This document shows positions 1 to 6,092 of a stretch of 12,064 nt of DNA, piece after piece. Within the stretch, counting starts at the first letter, position 1, and every line of letters begins with the position of its first letter. The DNA is from an uncultured Desulfobulbaceae bacterium (GTDB lineage: Bacteria; Desulfobacterota; Desulfobulbia; Desulfobulbales; BM004): the NCBI GenBank assembly GCA_947258675.1, contig CAMYJP010000083.1, positions 1 to 12,064 on the forward strand, written 5' to 3'. Below the pieces are notes generated by a model. The model saw only the letters and a list, made by a program, of their open reading frames with translations, was not told where the DNA came from and did not search any database. The translations under genes were made by a program, and so were the position numbers.

Positions 1-69
1 GAAAGCATTAAAGAATGTGTTGCATTGGGACAGCGAATCGGAAAAGCGGTTATTGAACATACCTATTGA
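1..69 (+). CDS. C-terminal tail of an unidentified protein (partial)
   Basis: The first frame runs open from the left edge to a TGA at 67-69 and encodes 22 residues ending GQRIGKAVIEHTY. An amphipathic tail with a 'LGxRIGKAV' pattern is common at the C-termini of flavodoxin or NAD(P)H-dependent FMN reductase folds and of some vanadium haloperoxidase/PAP2 proteins, but 22 residues are too few to choose. The second forward frame is also open here, to a TAA near 121, so even the frame is not certain. A 13-bp palindrome (74-86, CCATTTGAAATGG) follows the stop but has no T-run, so I do not call a terminator. Confidence 0.4.
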   Translation, partial: ESIKECVALGQRIGKAVIEHTY

Positions 70-203
70 GTTTCCATTTGAAATGGTTCTTTCGGAGTCT
101 CGCCTTGCTTGCTTACCTTAATAATCTCGATGTCGGCCTGAGAGTCGTCATATCCTAACAAAGAGCTAAATGACTGAAGGTTTGCAAAAAAGGAAAGCAC
201 CAC
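63..203 (-). CDS. Possible 46-residue small protein, unknown
   Basis: On the minus strand a frame opens after a TAA at 209-207 and can start at tandem GTG codons (203-201 or 200-198). It ends at TAG 65-63, overlapping the end of the upstream plus-strand frame by 7 bp. The product would have a short hydrophobic N-terminus and a charged C-terminus ending PFQMETQ. There is no well-placed Shine-Dalgarno sequence: GAGG lies in the palindrome, too far upstream. A frame of this length arises easily by chance in intergenic DNA, so this is recorded only as a candidate in a stretch that otherwise has no gene. Confidence 0.18.
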   Translation of the reverse strand: MVLSFFANLQSFSSLLGYDDSQADIEIIKVSKQGETPKEPFQMETQ

Positions 204-206
204 AAA

Positions 207-243
207 TTAGCCCGGGTGATTCCTCGAGGAATTCTCGGGCTAA
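207..243. repeat. 37-bp near-perfect palindrome
   Basis: The outer arms TTAGCCCG (207-214) and CGGGCTAA (236-243) are perfectly complementary. The core ATTCCTCGAGGAAT (219-232) is a perfect 14-bp palindrome. Only a short internal loop (215-218 against 233-235) separates the two blocks. As RNA it would fold into a strong hairpin with a UCGA loop. No T-run follows on the plus strand and only a weak one (AATTTG) on the minus strand, so an intrinsic terminator is not well supported. It lies 15 bp before the ATG of the HEAT-like gene. It could instead be an operator, a leader hairpin, or a dispersed palindromic element; no second copy was seen in this window. Confidence 0.6.
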
Positions 244-258
244 CCTCTCTATAGCCAA

Positions 259-936
259 ATGAGAATCAAAGAAAAACGCAGAATAGTGCAACTTTTGCGC
301 TTGACGACTGTAGATACGATCCTGGAAAAATTAAAGTCGATACCCGGCACCAAGGTAATAAACCCTCTTTTCGCAGGGTTGTGCAGTACGGACGAAGTCG
401 TCAGGTGGCATGCCATCACAGCAATGGGATCAGTGGTTGCCGATATAGCAGACAGGGAAATGGAAACAGCCCGCATAATTATGCGGCGGTTGATGTGGAG
501 CTTAAACGATGAGTCCGGTGGTATCGGTTGGGGAGCACCGGAAGCAATGGCAGAAATAATGTCTTGCCATCGCGGAATTGCTGAAGAATATTCCCATATG
601 CTCGTATCCTATATGAGGGAAGACGGCAATTTTCAGGAGCATGAAATAATGCAACGCGGCGTGTTATGGGGGGTTGCCCGTTTGGCACAAGCTTGGCTGG
701 ACCTGATGCAAAAGTGGAATGCTACTCACTATACCATGCCCTATCTGGCTTCCAATGATGCTTTCAATAGAGGCCTTGCAATCTGGGCCCTCGACCAGCT
801 TCACTCGTCAGAAGCACATGCTCCAATTACCAATCTCCTCCATGATACATCGGAGGTGCGATTTTATTGGAATAGATCTTTTATTACCGAGACTGTTGGA
901 CAATTGGCGGCAAAAGCACTGGCCAATAGTACCTAG
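259..936 (+). CDS. HEAT-like repeat protein, DVU0298-family-like
   Basis: This encodes 225 residues with no signal peptide or membrane segment, so it is probably cytoplasmic. The protein is all-helical in appearance, with repeated helix pairs typical of HEAT/ARM-like solenoids: VRWHAITAMG near residues 48-57, GIGWGAPEAMAEIM near 88-101, RGVLWGVARLAQ near 133-144 and RGLAIWALDQLH near 171-182. The segment around residues 76-100 (RRLMWSLNDESGG then WGAPEAM) matches my memory of the uncharacterised DVU0298 family of sulfate reducers. No catalytic residues are evident, so a scaffold or protein-binding role is inference. A stop codon at 241-243 is in frame, which makes ATG 259 the first usable start, although no clear Shine-Dalgarno precedes it. 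The next gene starts 36 bp after its stop on the same strand and may be co-transcribed. Confidence 0.75.
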   Translation: MRIKEKRRIVQLLRLTTVDTILEKLKSIPGTKVINPLFAGLCSTDEVVRWHAITAMGSVVADIADREMETARIIMRRLMWSLNDESGGIGWGAPEAMAEIMSCHRGIAEEYSHMLVSYMREDGNFQEHEIMQRGVLWGVARLAQAWLDLMQKWNATHYTMPYLASNDAFNRGLAIWALDQLHSSEAHAPITNLLHDTSEVRFYWNRSFITETVGQLAAKALANST

Positions 937-972
937 TTTTTTTGCTGAAAAGCATCAATCTGCGATGAGTGT

Positions 973-2079
973 ATGAAAACAGTACTCTTTTCCTTTCTCC
1001 TCATTCTGCCTGTTCTATTCAATTCTAGCTACACCAGTGCTTCTGCACCAACTGAAAAGATTGTTCTCCCACCTGGTTTTTCCATCAGCATTTATACTTC
1101 TGAAGTCCCCGGAGCACGATCCATGGCCCTAGGCTCTAGGGGAACTTTATTTATCGGTACCAGGACTAAAGGCAAAGTGTATGCGGTACTTGACAAAGAC
1201 AAAAACCATGTAGCTGAGGAAGTAATTACGATTGCTCGTGGTTTGTTCATGCCGAACGGGATTGCTTATAGAGAAGGGTCTCTCTATGTCGCCGAAGTAA
1301 ATCGAATCCTGAAATATAATCAGATTGAAAATAACCTCCACAATCCCGGGAAACCGGATGTAATAAAAGATGATCTTCCCAGTGATGAACATCATGGCTG
1401 GAAATACATAGGCTTTGATCCAATAGGCAAGCTTTTCATTCCAATCGGTGCCCCTTGTAATATCTGCGAACCCGGCAGACCGTATGCTGCGATTCATCGG
1501 ATGAATCCTGATGGCACTGAATTTGAGCAATTTGCCCAAGGAGTAAGAAACACAGTAGGGTTTGACTGGCACCCGACAACCGGAGATTTCTGGTTTACCG
1601 ATAATGGACGTGACTGGTTGGGTGATGACCTGCCTCCGGATGAACTGAATCATGCTCCTCGGCAGAACATGCATTTCGGCTACCCTTATTGGCATGGGAA
1701 AGATATCCCGGACCCGAAATTCGGCAAAAAACCAAAAAAAATCCAGCTCACCCCGCCGGCTTTAGAACTGGGACCCCATGTTGCAGCCCTTGGTATGCGT
1801 TTTTATACAGGAAACATGTTTCCCAAAAAATATAAAAATCAATTGTTTATTGCAGAACATGGTTCCTGGAACAGATCCACACCAATCGGCTACCGAATTA
1901 CCTCTGTCAGCATTGAAGACAATAAGGCTTCTCACTATAAAATTTCTGCTGAAGGATGGCTGCAAGGCGGTCGCGAATGGGGAAGGCCGGTCGATGTCCT
2001 TATTATGCCGGATGGTGCAATGCTGATCTCAGATGATAAAGTGGGGGCTATTTATAGAATTACCTTCAACACACTTTAG
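973..2079 (+). CDS. Exported PQQ-dependent sugar / sorbosone dehydrogenase-family protein
   Basis: This encodes 368 residues beginning with a Sec signal peptide (hydrophobic core about residues 4-18, cleavage probably around residues 23-25), so a periplasmic location is expected. The mature part is a beta-propeller of the soluble glucose/sorbosone dehydrogenase family, which oxidises sugars or related alcohols and aldehydes using PQQ. Visible family landmarks are His140-His141 before GWKYIGFDPIGKLF (candidate catalytic base), Cys162 and Cys165 in APCNICEPG, Arg192-Asn193 in QGVRNTVGFDWHP, the PPDELN calcium-site-like motif at 221-226, EHGSWNRS at 295-302 and the closing strand PVDVLIMPDGAMLISD. 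The true substrate cannot be read from sequence, and no pqq synthesis gene lies in the window. Its stop is 5 bp from the stop of the convergent neighbour. Confidence 0.85.
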   Translation: MKTVLFSFLLILPVLFNSSYTSASAPTEKIVLPPGFSISIYTSEVPGARSMALGSRGTLFIGTRTKGKVYAVLDKDKNHVAEEVITIARGLFMPNGIAYREGSLYVAEVNRILKYNQIENNLHNPGKPDVIKDDLPSDEHHGWKYIGFDPIGKLFIPIGAPCNICEPGRPYAAIHRMNPDGTEFEQFAQGVRNTVGFDWHPTTGDFWFTDNGRDWLGDDLPPDELNHAPRQNMHFGYPYWHGKDIPDPKFGKKPKKIQLTPPALELGPHVAALGMRFYTGNMFPKKYKNQLFIAEHGSWNRSTPIGYRITSVSIEDNKASHYKISAEGWLQGGREWGRPVDVLIMPDGAMLISDDKVGAIYRITFNTL

Positions 2080-2084
2080 CGATA

Positions 2085-2576
2085 CTATTCACAAATGGCT
2101 TGCCAACCGTTTGGGAGCGTTTCCACAGAAACCTGAAGATCGTCGATCAAATTTTGTATTTCATTAATATTACAGTTGACACAGGATCTCCTGCGTTTTT
2201 CCTTAACATCGGCCAGTTCCTGTTTGACAAACAGGACTAAGGCAGCACCGACTTCAGCTCTTATACCTTCTATCTGCCAATTTTCCTGGGAACAGAACTT
2301 GGACAACCGTTGCCAATTTGCAATGCATCGAGCCACTCCTCTATACAGCGATTTATCCCTGTTCATAGGAGCAAGATCCCTTAAAATTATCTCTCGATAG
2401 CGCTTAACAACCGATTCCTTTAATGAATATAATTCTTCTTTTTCAAGAGATATACCTGGACCTTCCGGATCTTGAGCCAGGTAGTACAATGAACTATGCA
2501 GTGCCACTTCAGGTATTTCTCCTGAATGAAGAATATAGAAAGCCTCTTCTTCTAGCAAAGAACTCCTATCACGCAT
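2085..2576 (-). CDS. Conserved-looking protein of unknown function downstream of hemA
   Basis: This encodes 163 residues and is predicted soluble, with no signal peptide or membrane segment. It is mostly helical. The central block, RDLAPMNRDKSLYRGVARC then IANWQRLSKFC (residues about 66-95), looks like the conserved core of a small uncharacterised family that I associate loosely with Desulfobacterota genomes. Five cysteines are present (84, 95, 132, 135, 162). The Cys132-x-x-Cys135 pair follows a basic KEKRRR stretch and could bind a metal or be redox active, but this is inference. It lies 95 bp after the hemA stop on the same strand and may be the last gene of the tetrapyrrole operon. No good ribosome binding site precedes ATG 2576. 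I do not recognise a function. Confidence 0.65.
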   Translation of the reverse strand: MRDRSSLLEEEAFYILHSGEIPEVALHSSLYYLAQDPEGPGISLEKEELYSLKESVVKRYREIILRDLAPMNRDKSLYRGVARCIANWQRLSKFCSQENWQIEGIRAEVGAALVLFVKQELADVKEKRRRSCVNCNINEIQNLIDDLQVSVETLPNGWQAICE

Positions 2577-2671
2577 AGATTATACTGAAAGTATTAATTG
2601 GTTTTACTGATAACAACAGATTGAACAGTTACACGGGGCTATAACCAGGACGATGAGGTAACGTTTTGTAA

Positions 2672-3995
2672 TCACTGGATATCATTATCGTCTTTCTGAA
2701 TGGAATCGAGGCCGAAAGCCTTTCGGAACATAGCGAGATTATGTCGTTTAACTTCCGGAGAGTCATCACTCTTCAAAAACAAAATAGGATTATGTAGAAG
2801 CTTGTTGGCAATAGCTGAGGCCATTTTTTCAATGCTTTTTTTCTGGTTGACAGGCAAATCGCCAAGCTGTGACAAAGTTCTTGAAAGTTCGGTCTCACAA
2901 ATTGTATTGGCCTTTTCCCGCATAGCTACGATAGTCGGCGTGACCTCCATACTTCCCAACCAGAGCATAAACTTTAACGTTTCTTCAGTCACTATTCTTT
3001 CGGCTCTGATAGCTTCCTTGTCCCTTTCCGCCTTATTAATATCCACTACACTCTGCAGATCATCAATGCCATAGAGATAGACATTCGGCAGATCATTCAG
3101 CTTTGGGTCCAGGTCACGGGGTACTGCTATGTCAATAAGGAAGAGCGGGCTATTACGGCGCTTCTTCATAATCGGCTTCACTTGATTGCGAGTCAGGATA
3201 ACATTGGGGGCTCCTGTTGAACTAATTAAAATATCAACATAAGTAAGCTGCGGAACAAGCTCGTCAAAAGATACTGCTTTGCCATTGAAACATCGGGCCA
3301 GATTAACGGCCCGTTCAAACGTTCTGTTTGCAACTACTACTTCATCAATCCCCTGATTTAATAAATGCTGAGCGGCAAGTTCCGCCATTTCTCCTGCACC
3401 GACCAACATTGCCCTTTTTCCTTCAAGAGTGCCAAATATCTTTTTTGCAAGCTCAACAGCAGCATAACTAATTGATACAGCACTAGAGCCGATTTCTGTT
3501 TCAGTTCGAATACGTTTTGCAACTGAAAAAGCTTTATGCAATAACCGATTAAGAATGACACCTGTGCAGTTACGTTCAGATGCATCCCGATAAGCCTGCT
3601 TCAGCTGTCCAAGAATCTGCGGTTCCCCCACTATCATGGAGTCCAGACTCGCACCAACCCGAAATAAATGTCTGATCGAGACCAACCCGAAATAAATGGT
3701 TGATCGAGTCTTCACCCTTGTGCAGATAAATATATTGCTCCGCTTCCTCATAGGACATACTTCCGGCAAAAAGAAATTCCCTTATTTTTCTTTCTGTCAC
3801 ATCGCCATCTGCGGCTGAGAAAAGGACTTCCACACGATTGCAGGTGGACAAGAAACAAAATTCCTCACAGCCAGGAATGGCCTGCAATGCCATATAAGGA
3901 GCTCCCGGGTTATCAGTGAAAGCCAAACGTTCCCGAATTTCCACCGGGGCGGTTTTATGATTGACCCCAAGCAGCATAATTTTATCAGCTGACAT
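2672..3995 (-). pseudogene. hemA: Glutamyl-tRNA reductase, frameshifted by a 28-bp tandem duplication
   Basis: GluTR reduces glutamyl-tRNA(Glu) with NADPH to glutamate-1-semialdehyde, the first committed step of C5 tetrapyrrole synthesis. The N-terminal part (from ATG 3995, with GGGGGTG as a plausible ribosome site) shows LLGVNHKTAPVEIRERLAF and the catalytic-cysteine motif LSTCNRVEV with Cys52. The remainder, in another frame, carries ASLDSMIVGEPQILGQLKQ, the Rossmann motif VGAGEMAELAAQHL and the C-terminal dimerisation helices. The frame changes at a 28-bp imperfect tandem repeat (3653-3708). Deleting one copy joins 105 N-terminal codons to 326 C-terminal codons and gives exactly 431 residues, normal for HemA. 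As written, translation from ATG 3995 ends at 3576 after 139 residues. Either the gene is disrupted or the repeat is an assembly error. The start overlaps ccsA by 11 bp. Confidence 0.9.
3653..3708 (-). repeat. 28-bp imperfect tandem duplication inside hemA
   Basis: Copies at 3653-3680 and 3681-3708 abut exactly and differ only at two adjacent bases (3671-3672 against 3699-3700). Read on the minus strand, one copy encodes SINHLFRVG and the other SIRHLFRVG, both acceptable versions of the same HemA segment. Because 28 is not a multiple of 3, the second copy puts the rest of hemA out of frame. Confidence 0.93.
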
Positions 3996-4803
3996 AGGAG
4001 TGCACCCCCGTCAATAAAAAATTCACTCCCCAAAGAGTAAATAATACTGCCAGGAAACCGATGATTGCCATAATTGCCGCACGCCTTCCCCGCCAACCAA
4101 CGGTAAACCGTTGATGCAACAAGGCGGCATAAAGAAACCAGGTGATCAGCGACCAGGTTTCCTTCGGGTCCCACTGCCAATAAGAACCCCATGCCTGTTT
4201 TGCCCAGATAGATCCTGTTATGATACCAAGCGTCATTAAAGGAAACCCGATGGCCAGACAGTGATGATTCAAAGAATCCAGAGCTTCAAGAGATGGGAGG
4301 CGAGTATAAAAGAGGCCGAAGCGTTTCTTTTTAATTTCTCTTTCCTGCAGCAGATACATTATGCCGCCACAGAACGCCAAGGCGAGGAATCCGTTAGCCA
4401 TGATGGCAATGCTTGCATGCACAGGCAGCCAATTGCTTCGCAATGCTGGTGGCAGCTGGGTGACTGTATTTGACGAAAAGGTCGCTACCAGCATAAGTCC
4501 CGTAATAACAGGACTTGTAAATGTACCGAAGTTTTTTACCTTATACCGCCAGTGAAAAGTCAGATATGCCCAGGTCAAGGACCATGCAAAAAAGGATACA
4601 GCTTCATGGTGGCTCGTCAATGGAGTATGACCGGCCTCAATATATCGAATTACAAGGTATACTGTATGCAGCAGACCACCTGCCAATAGAATAAAGCGTG
4701 CAATTGTTCGCACTTCTTTCTTCTGGGAGAAAAAATATACCGAATATACAATGGTAGCAAGAATGTATATGAACAGGGTCCCTTGAAAGAGTGGATAGCC
4801 CAT
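3985..4803 (-). CDS. ccsA: CcsA/HemX-type cytochrome c assembly membrane protein
   Basis: This encodes 272 residues with about eight predicted transmembrane helices. It carries the tryptophan-rich WWD haem-handling motif (WGSYWQWDPKETW, residues 205-217) and two histidines typical of the family's haem ligands, His129 in WLPVHA and His268 in GVHSY. In system II cytochrome c maturation CcsA/CcsB move haem to the outside and ligate it to apocytochromes. The related HemX protein sits beside hemA in other bacteria and affects GluTR levels, so the distinction between CcsA and HemX is not certain from this gene alone; no ccsB/ResB partner is in the window. The stop codon overlaps the hemA start by 11 bp, suggesting translational coupling. 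ATG 4803 has a GGGGGC sequence upstream. Confidence 0.88.
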   Translation of the reverse strand: MGYPLFQGTLFIYILATIVYSVYFFSQKKEVRTIARFILLAGGLLHTVYLVIRYIEAGHTPLTSHHEAVSFFAWSLTWAYLTFHWRYKVKNFGTFTSPVITGLMLVATFSSNTVTQLPPALRSNWLPVHASIAIMANGFLALAFCGGIMYLLQEREIKKKRFGLFYTRLPSLEALDSLNHHCLAIGFPLMTLGIITGSIWAKQAWGSYWQWDPKETWSLITWFLYAALLHQRFTVGWRGRRAAIMAIIGFLAVLFTLWGVNFLLTGVHSYVS

Positions 4804-4884
4804 TTAGAATGCCCCCATTAAGAAGTTCTTACGGAAAATAATACCCCTGTGAATAACCTCATAATAATTATGAAATTTTTTCAT
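4804..4884 (-). CDS. Possible 26-residue upstream ORF of ccsA
   Basis: A short frame from ATG 4884 ends with a TAA directly abutting the ccsA ATG (TAAATG). The product would be basic and hydrophobic (MKKFHNYYEVIH then RGIIFRKNFLMGAF). No Shine-Dalgarno sequence precedes it and no homologue comes to mind. The abutting stop and start would fit translational coupling, but 27 codons can easily occur by chance. Confidence 0.15.
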   Translation of the reverse strand: MKKFHNYYEVIHRGIIFRKNFLMGAF

Positions 4885-4954
4885 TAATATAATTACAATG
4901 TAGCGGAATAACTTTCTCACAATCGCACTGAACAAAAAAACAATTTCCTTCACT

Positions 4955-5623
4955 CTAATAATCAGTAATTTTTTTTAATACCCCTGTATCAAAATCATTA
5001 CCTAAAACCGATTTAATATGGTTCTCAATTGCTTCCCAATTCCCCTCTTTTATCCAGACCACCATTTCCTTATGGATCAGCTGATGAAATACTGTTTCCG
5101 TTTTACCAGACTCTCTGACTTCTGAAAGAATATTATTCCGAAGTGCACCTAAGAGCTCCACCAGAATTTCGTATTCCAGACCAAATTGCTTTTCAAGTTC
5201 CATACGCAGCTGCTTAGCCAAGGCAGGGCTCTTTCCGCCGGTTGAAATTGAGACGGTAAAATCACCCCTTCTGACCGTTGCAGGTAAAATAAAATTACAC
5301 TTCTGCGGCACATCAGCCACGTTTATCAGAACTTCTCGTTCTTCAGCTTCCAGATGAACATGATGCTGTACATCGATATCATCGGTAGCAGCAATTATCA
5401 GAAACGCCTTTTCCAGATCTCCGGCCTGATAAGCCCGGCGTACCAAAGTCACCTGAGAGTTATCACTGAGCTCCTCAATTCCAGGAGTCACATCCGGACT
5501 TATTATCTGAACCTCTGCATTGCAGGAAAGCAGACCTCGAACCTTTCTCTCAGCAACTCTGCCGCCACCTATCACGACACATAAACGGCCAGTGAGATCT
5601 ATATTTACCGGGTAAAAAGACAT
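4955..5623 (-). CDS. Precorrin-2 dehydrogenase / sirohydrochlorin ferrochelatase (Met8/CysG N-terminal type)
   Basis: This encodes 222 residues matching the bifunctional CysG-B/Met8 family. The enzyme oxidises precorrin-2 with NAD+ to sirohydrochlorin and usually inserts iron to make sirohaem, the cofactor of assimilatory and dissimilatory sulfite reductases. The Rossmann motif VVIGGGRVAERKV lies at residues 16-28. The catalytic Asp is expected in NVADVPQKCNFI (Asp104), and the conserved STGGKSPALAKQL block lies at 128-139. A C-terminal helical extension replaces the methyltransferase (CysG-A) half, so uroporphyrinogen III methylation must be encoded elsewhere. A GAGAAAG ribosome site precedes ATG 5623. 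The gene heads the minus-strand tetrapyrrole run, 151 bp upstream of ccsA. Confidence 0.9.
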   Translation of the reverse strand: MSFYPVNIDLTGRLCVVIGGGRVAERKVRGLLSCNAEVQIISPDVTPGIEELSDNSQVTLVRRAYQAGDLEKAFLIIAATDDIDVQHHVHLEAEEREVLINVADVPQKCNFILPATVRRGDFTVSISTGGKSPALAKQLRMELEKQFGLEYEILVELLGALRNNILSEVRESGKTETVFHQLIHKEMVVWIKEGNWEAIENHIKSVLGNDFDTGVLKKITDY

Positions 5624-6092
5624 TACAATTCTTTCTCGGAATAATTTATCAAACGATTAACCAAATTATTAAAGCTCCTCGCAGCAGATGAACACCCTCA
5701 AGGACATGAACTCTGACTTCGAGCTATGAGGAGTCTTTGATTTTAAGGAATACCATTTATTGGATTCGTTCACTAACCCCGCAGTTTGCTGGGAGGAAGG
5801 CACTCACTGTTCAGTTCATGACCATTTAAGAAAAAAGTTAGGATGTTGCAATAGTTAGTTATTAATTTGGAATTCACATCCAATTTATCAAAGCACAATC
5901 TGTACTTCTCGTATTATTAATTCATTTTTCTGATATGGTCACATAATGCGAGCCGATATCTCTGAATCTCCTTTTTCATCGGCCCGTTCAGACATTTTAC
6001 TAAAGTGAGCCAGCCTCTTCCACGGATCTTCAGCGATCGCAACTTGTGAGTTTTTTGGATTTTGACATGATTAATGCATTTTAAAATAAGAA
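5624..6092. other. 469-bp intergenic region with a structured element
   Basis: There is no confident gene. It holds a long inverted repeat (listed separately), a second smaller inverted repeat GCCGAT/ATCGGC (5952-5957 and 5978-5983), and two short open frames discussed as findings: plus-strand 5688-5858, interrupted by an in-frame TGA, and minus-strand 5939-6070, which lacks an early start codon. The sirohaem synthase promoter must lie here or within the repeat; no good sigma-70 pair was recognised. No tRNA-like cloverleaf or T-run terminator was seen. Confidence 0.5.
5668..5741 (-). promoter_or_regulatory. Long stem-loop in the leader of the sirohaem synthase gene
   Basis: The segment 5668-5680 pairs with 5728-5741 over 13 bp with a single bulged base and one G-U pair: CTCCTC with GAGGAG, AAAG with CTTT, and ATT with GAT. 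The loop is 47 nt (5681-5727). It lies 45-118 bases upstream of the sirohaem synthase start, so in a transcript of that gene it would be in the 5' leader. On the plus strand it is followed by TTTTAAGG, so a plus-strand terminator is a weaker alternative. It does not match any riboswitch class I can recall. Confidence 0.35.

Noticed and set aside
1147..1695. A 182-codon minus-strand open frame
   Set aside because: It lies entirely inside the sugar dehydrogenase gene on the opposite strand, whose protein has clear family motifs; it is a shadow frame.
2077..2087. Bidirectional terminator between the convergent sugar dehydrogenase and unknown gene
   Set aside because: Only 5 bp separate the stops, and no hairpin with a T-run is visible there.
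3576..3995. A stand-alone 139-residue protein from the hemA start
   Set aside because: Residues after about 105 are out of frame and unlike any HemA; it is the broken N-terminal half, not a separate gene.
4870..4884. ATGAAA/TTTCAT inverted repeat upstream of ccsA
   Set aside because: It is very AT-rich and in AT-rich surroundings; such a repeat is expected by chance.
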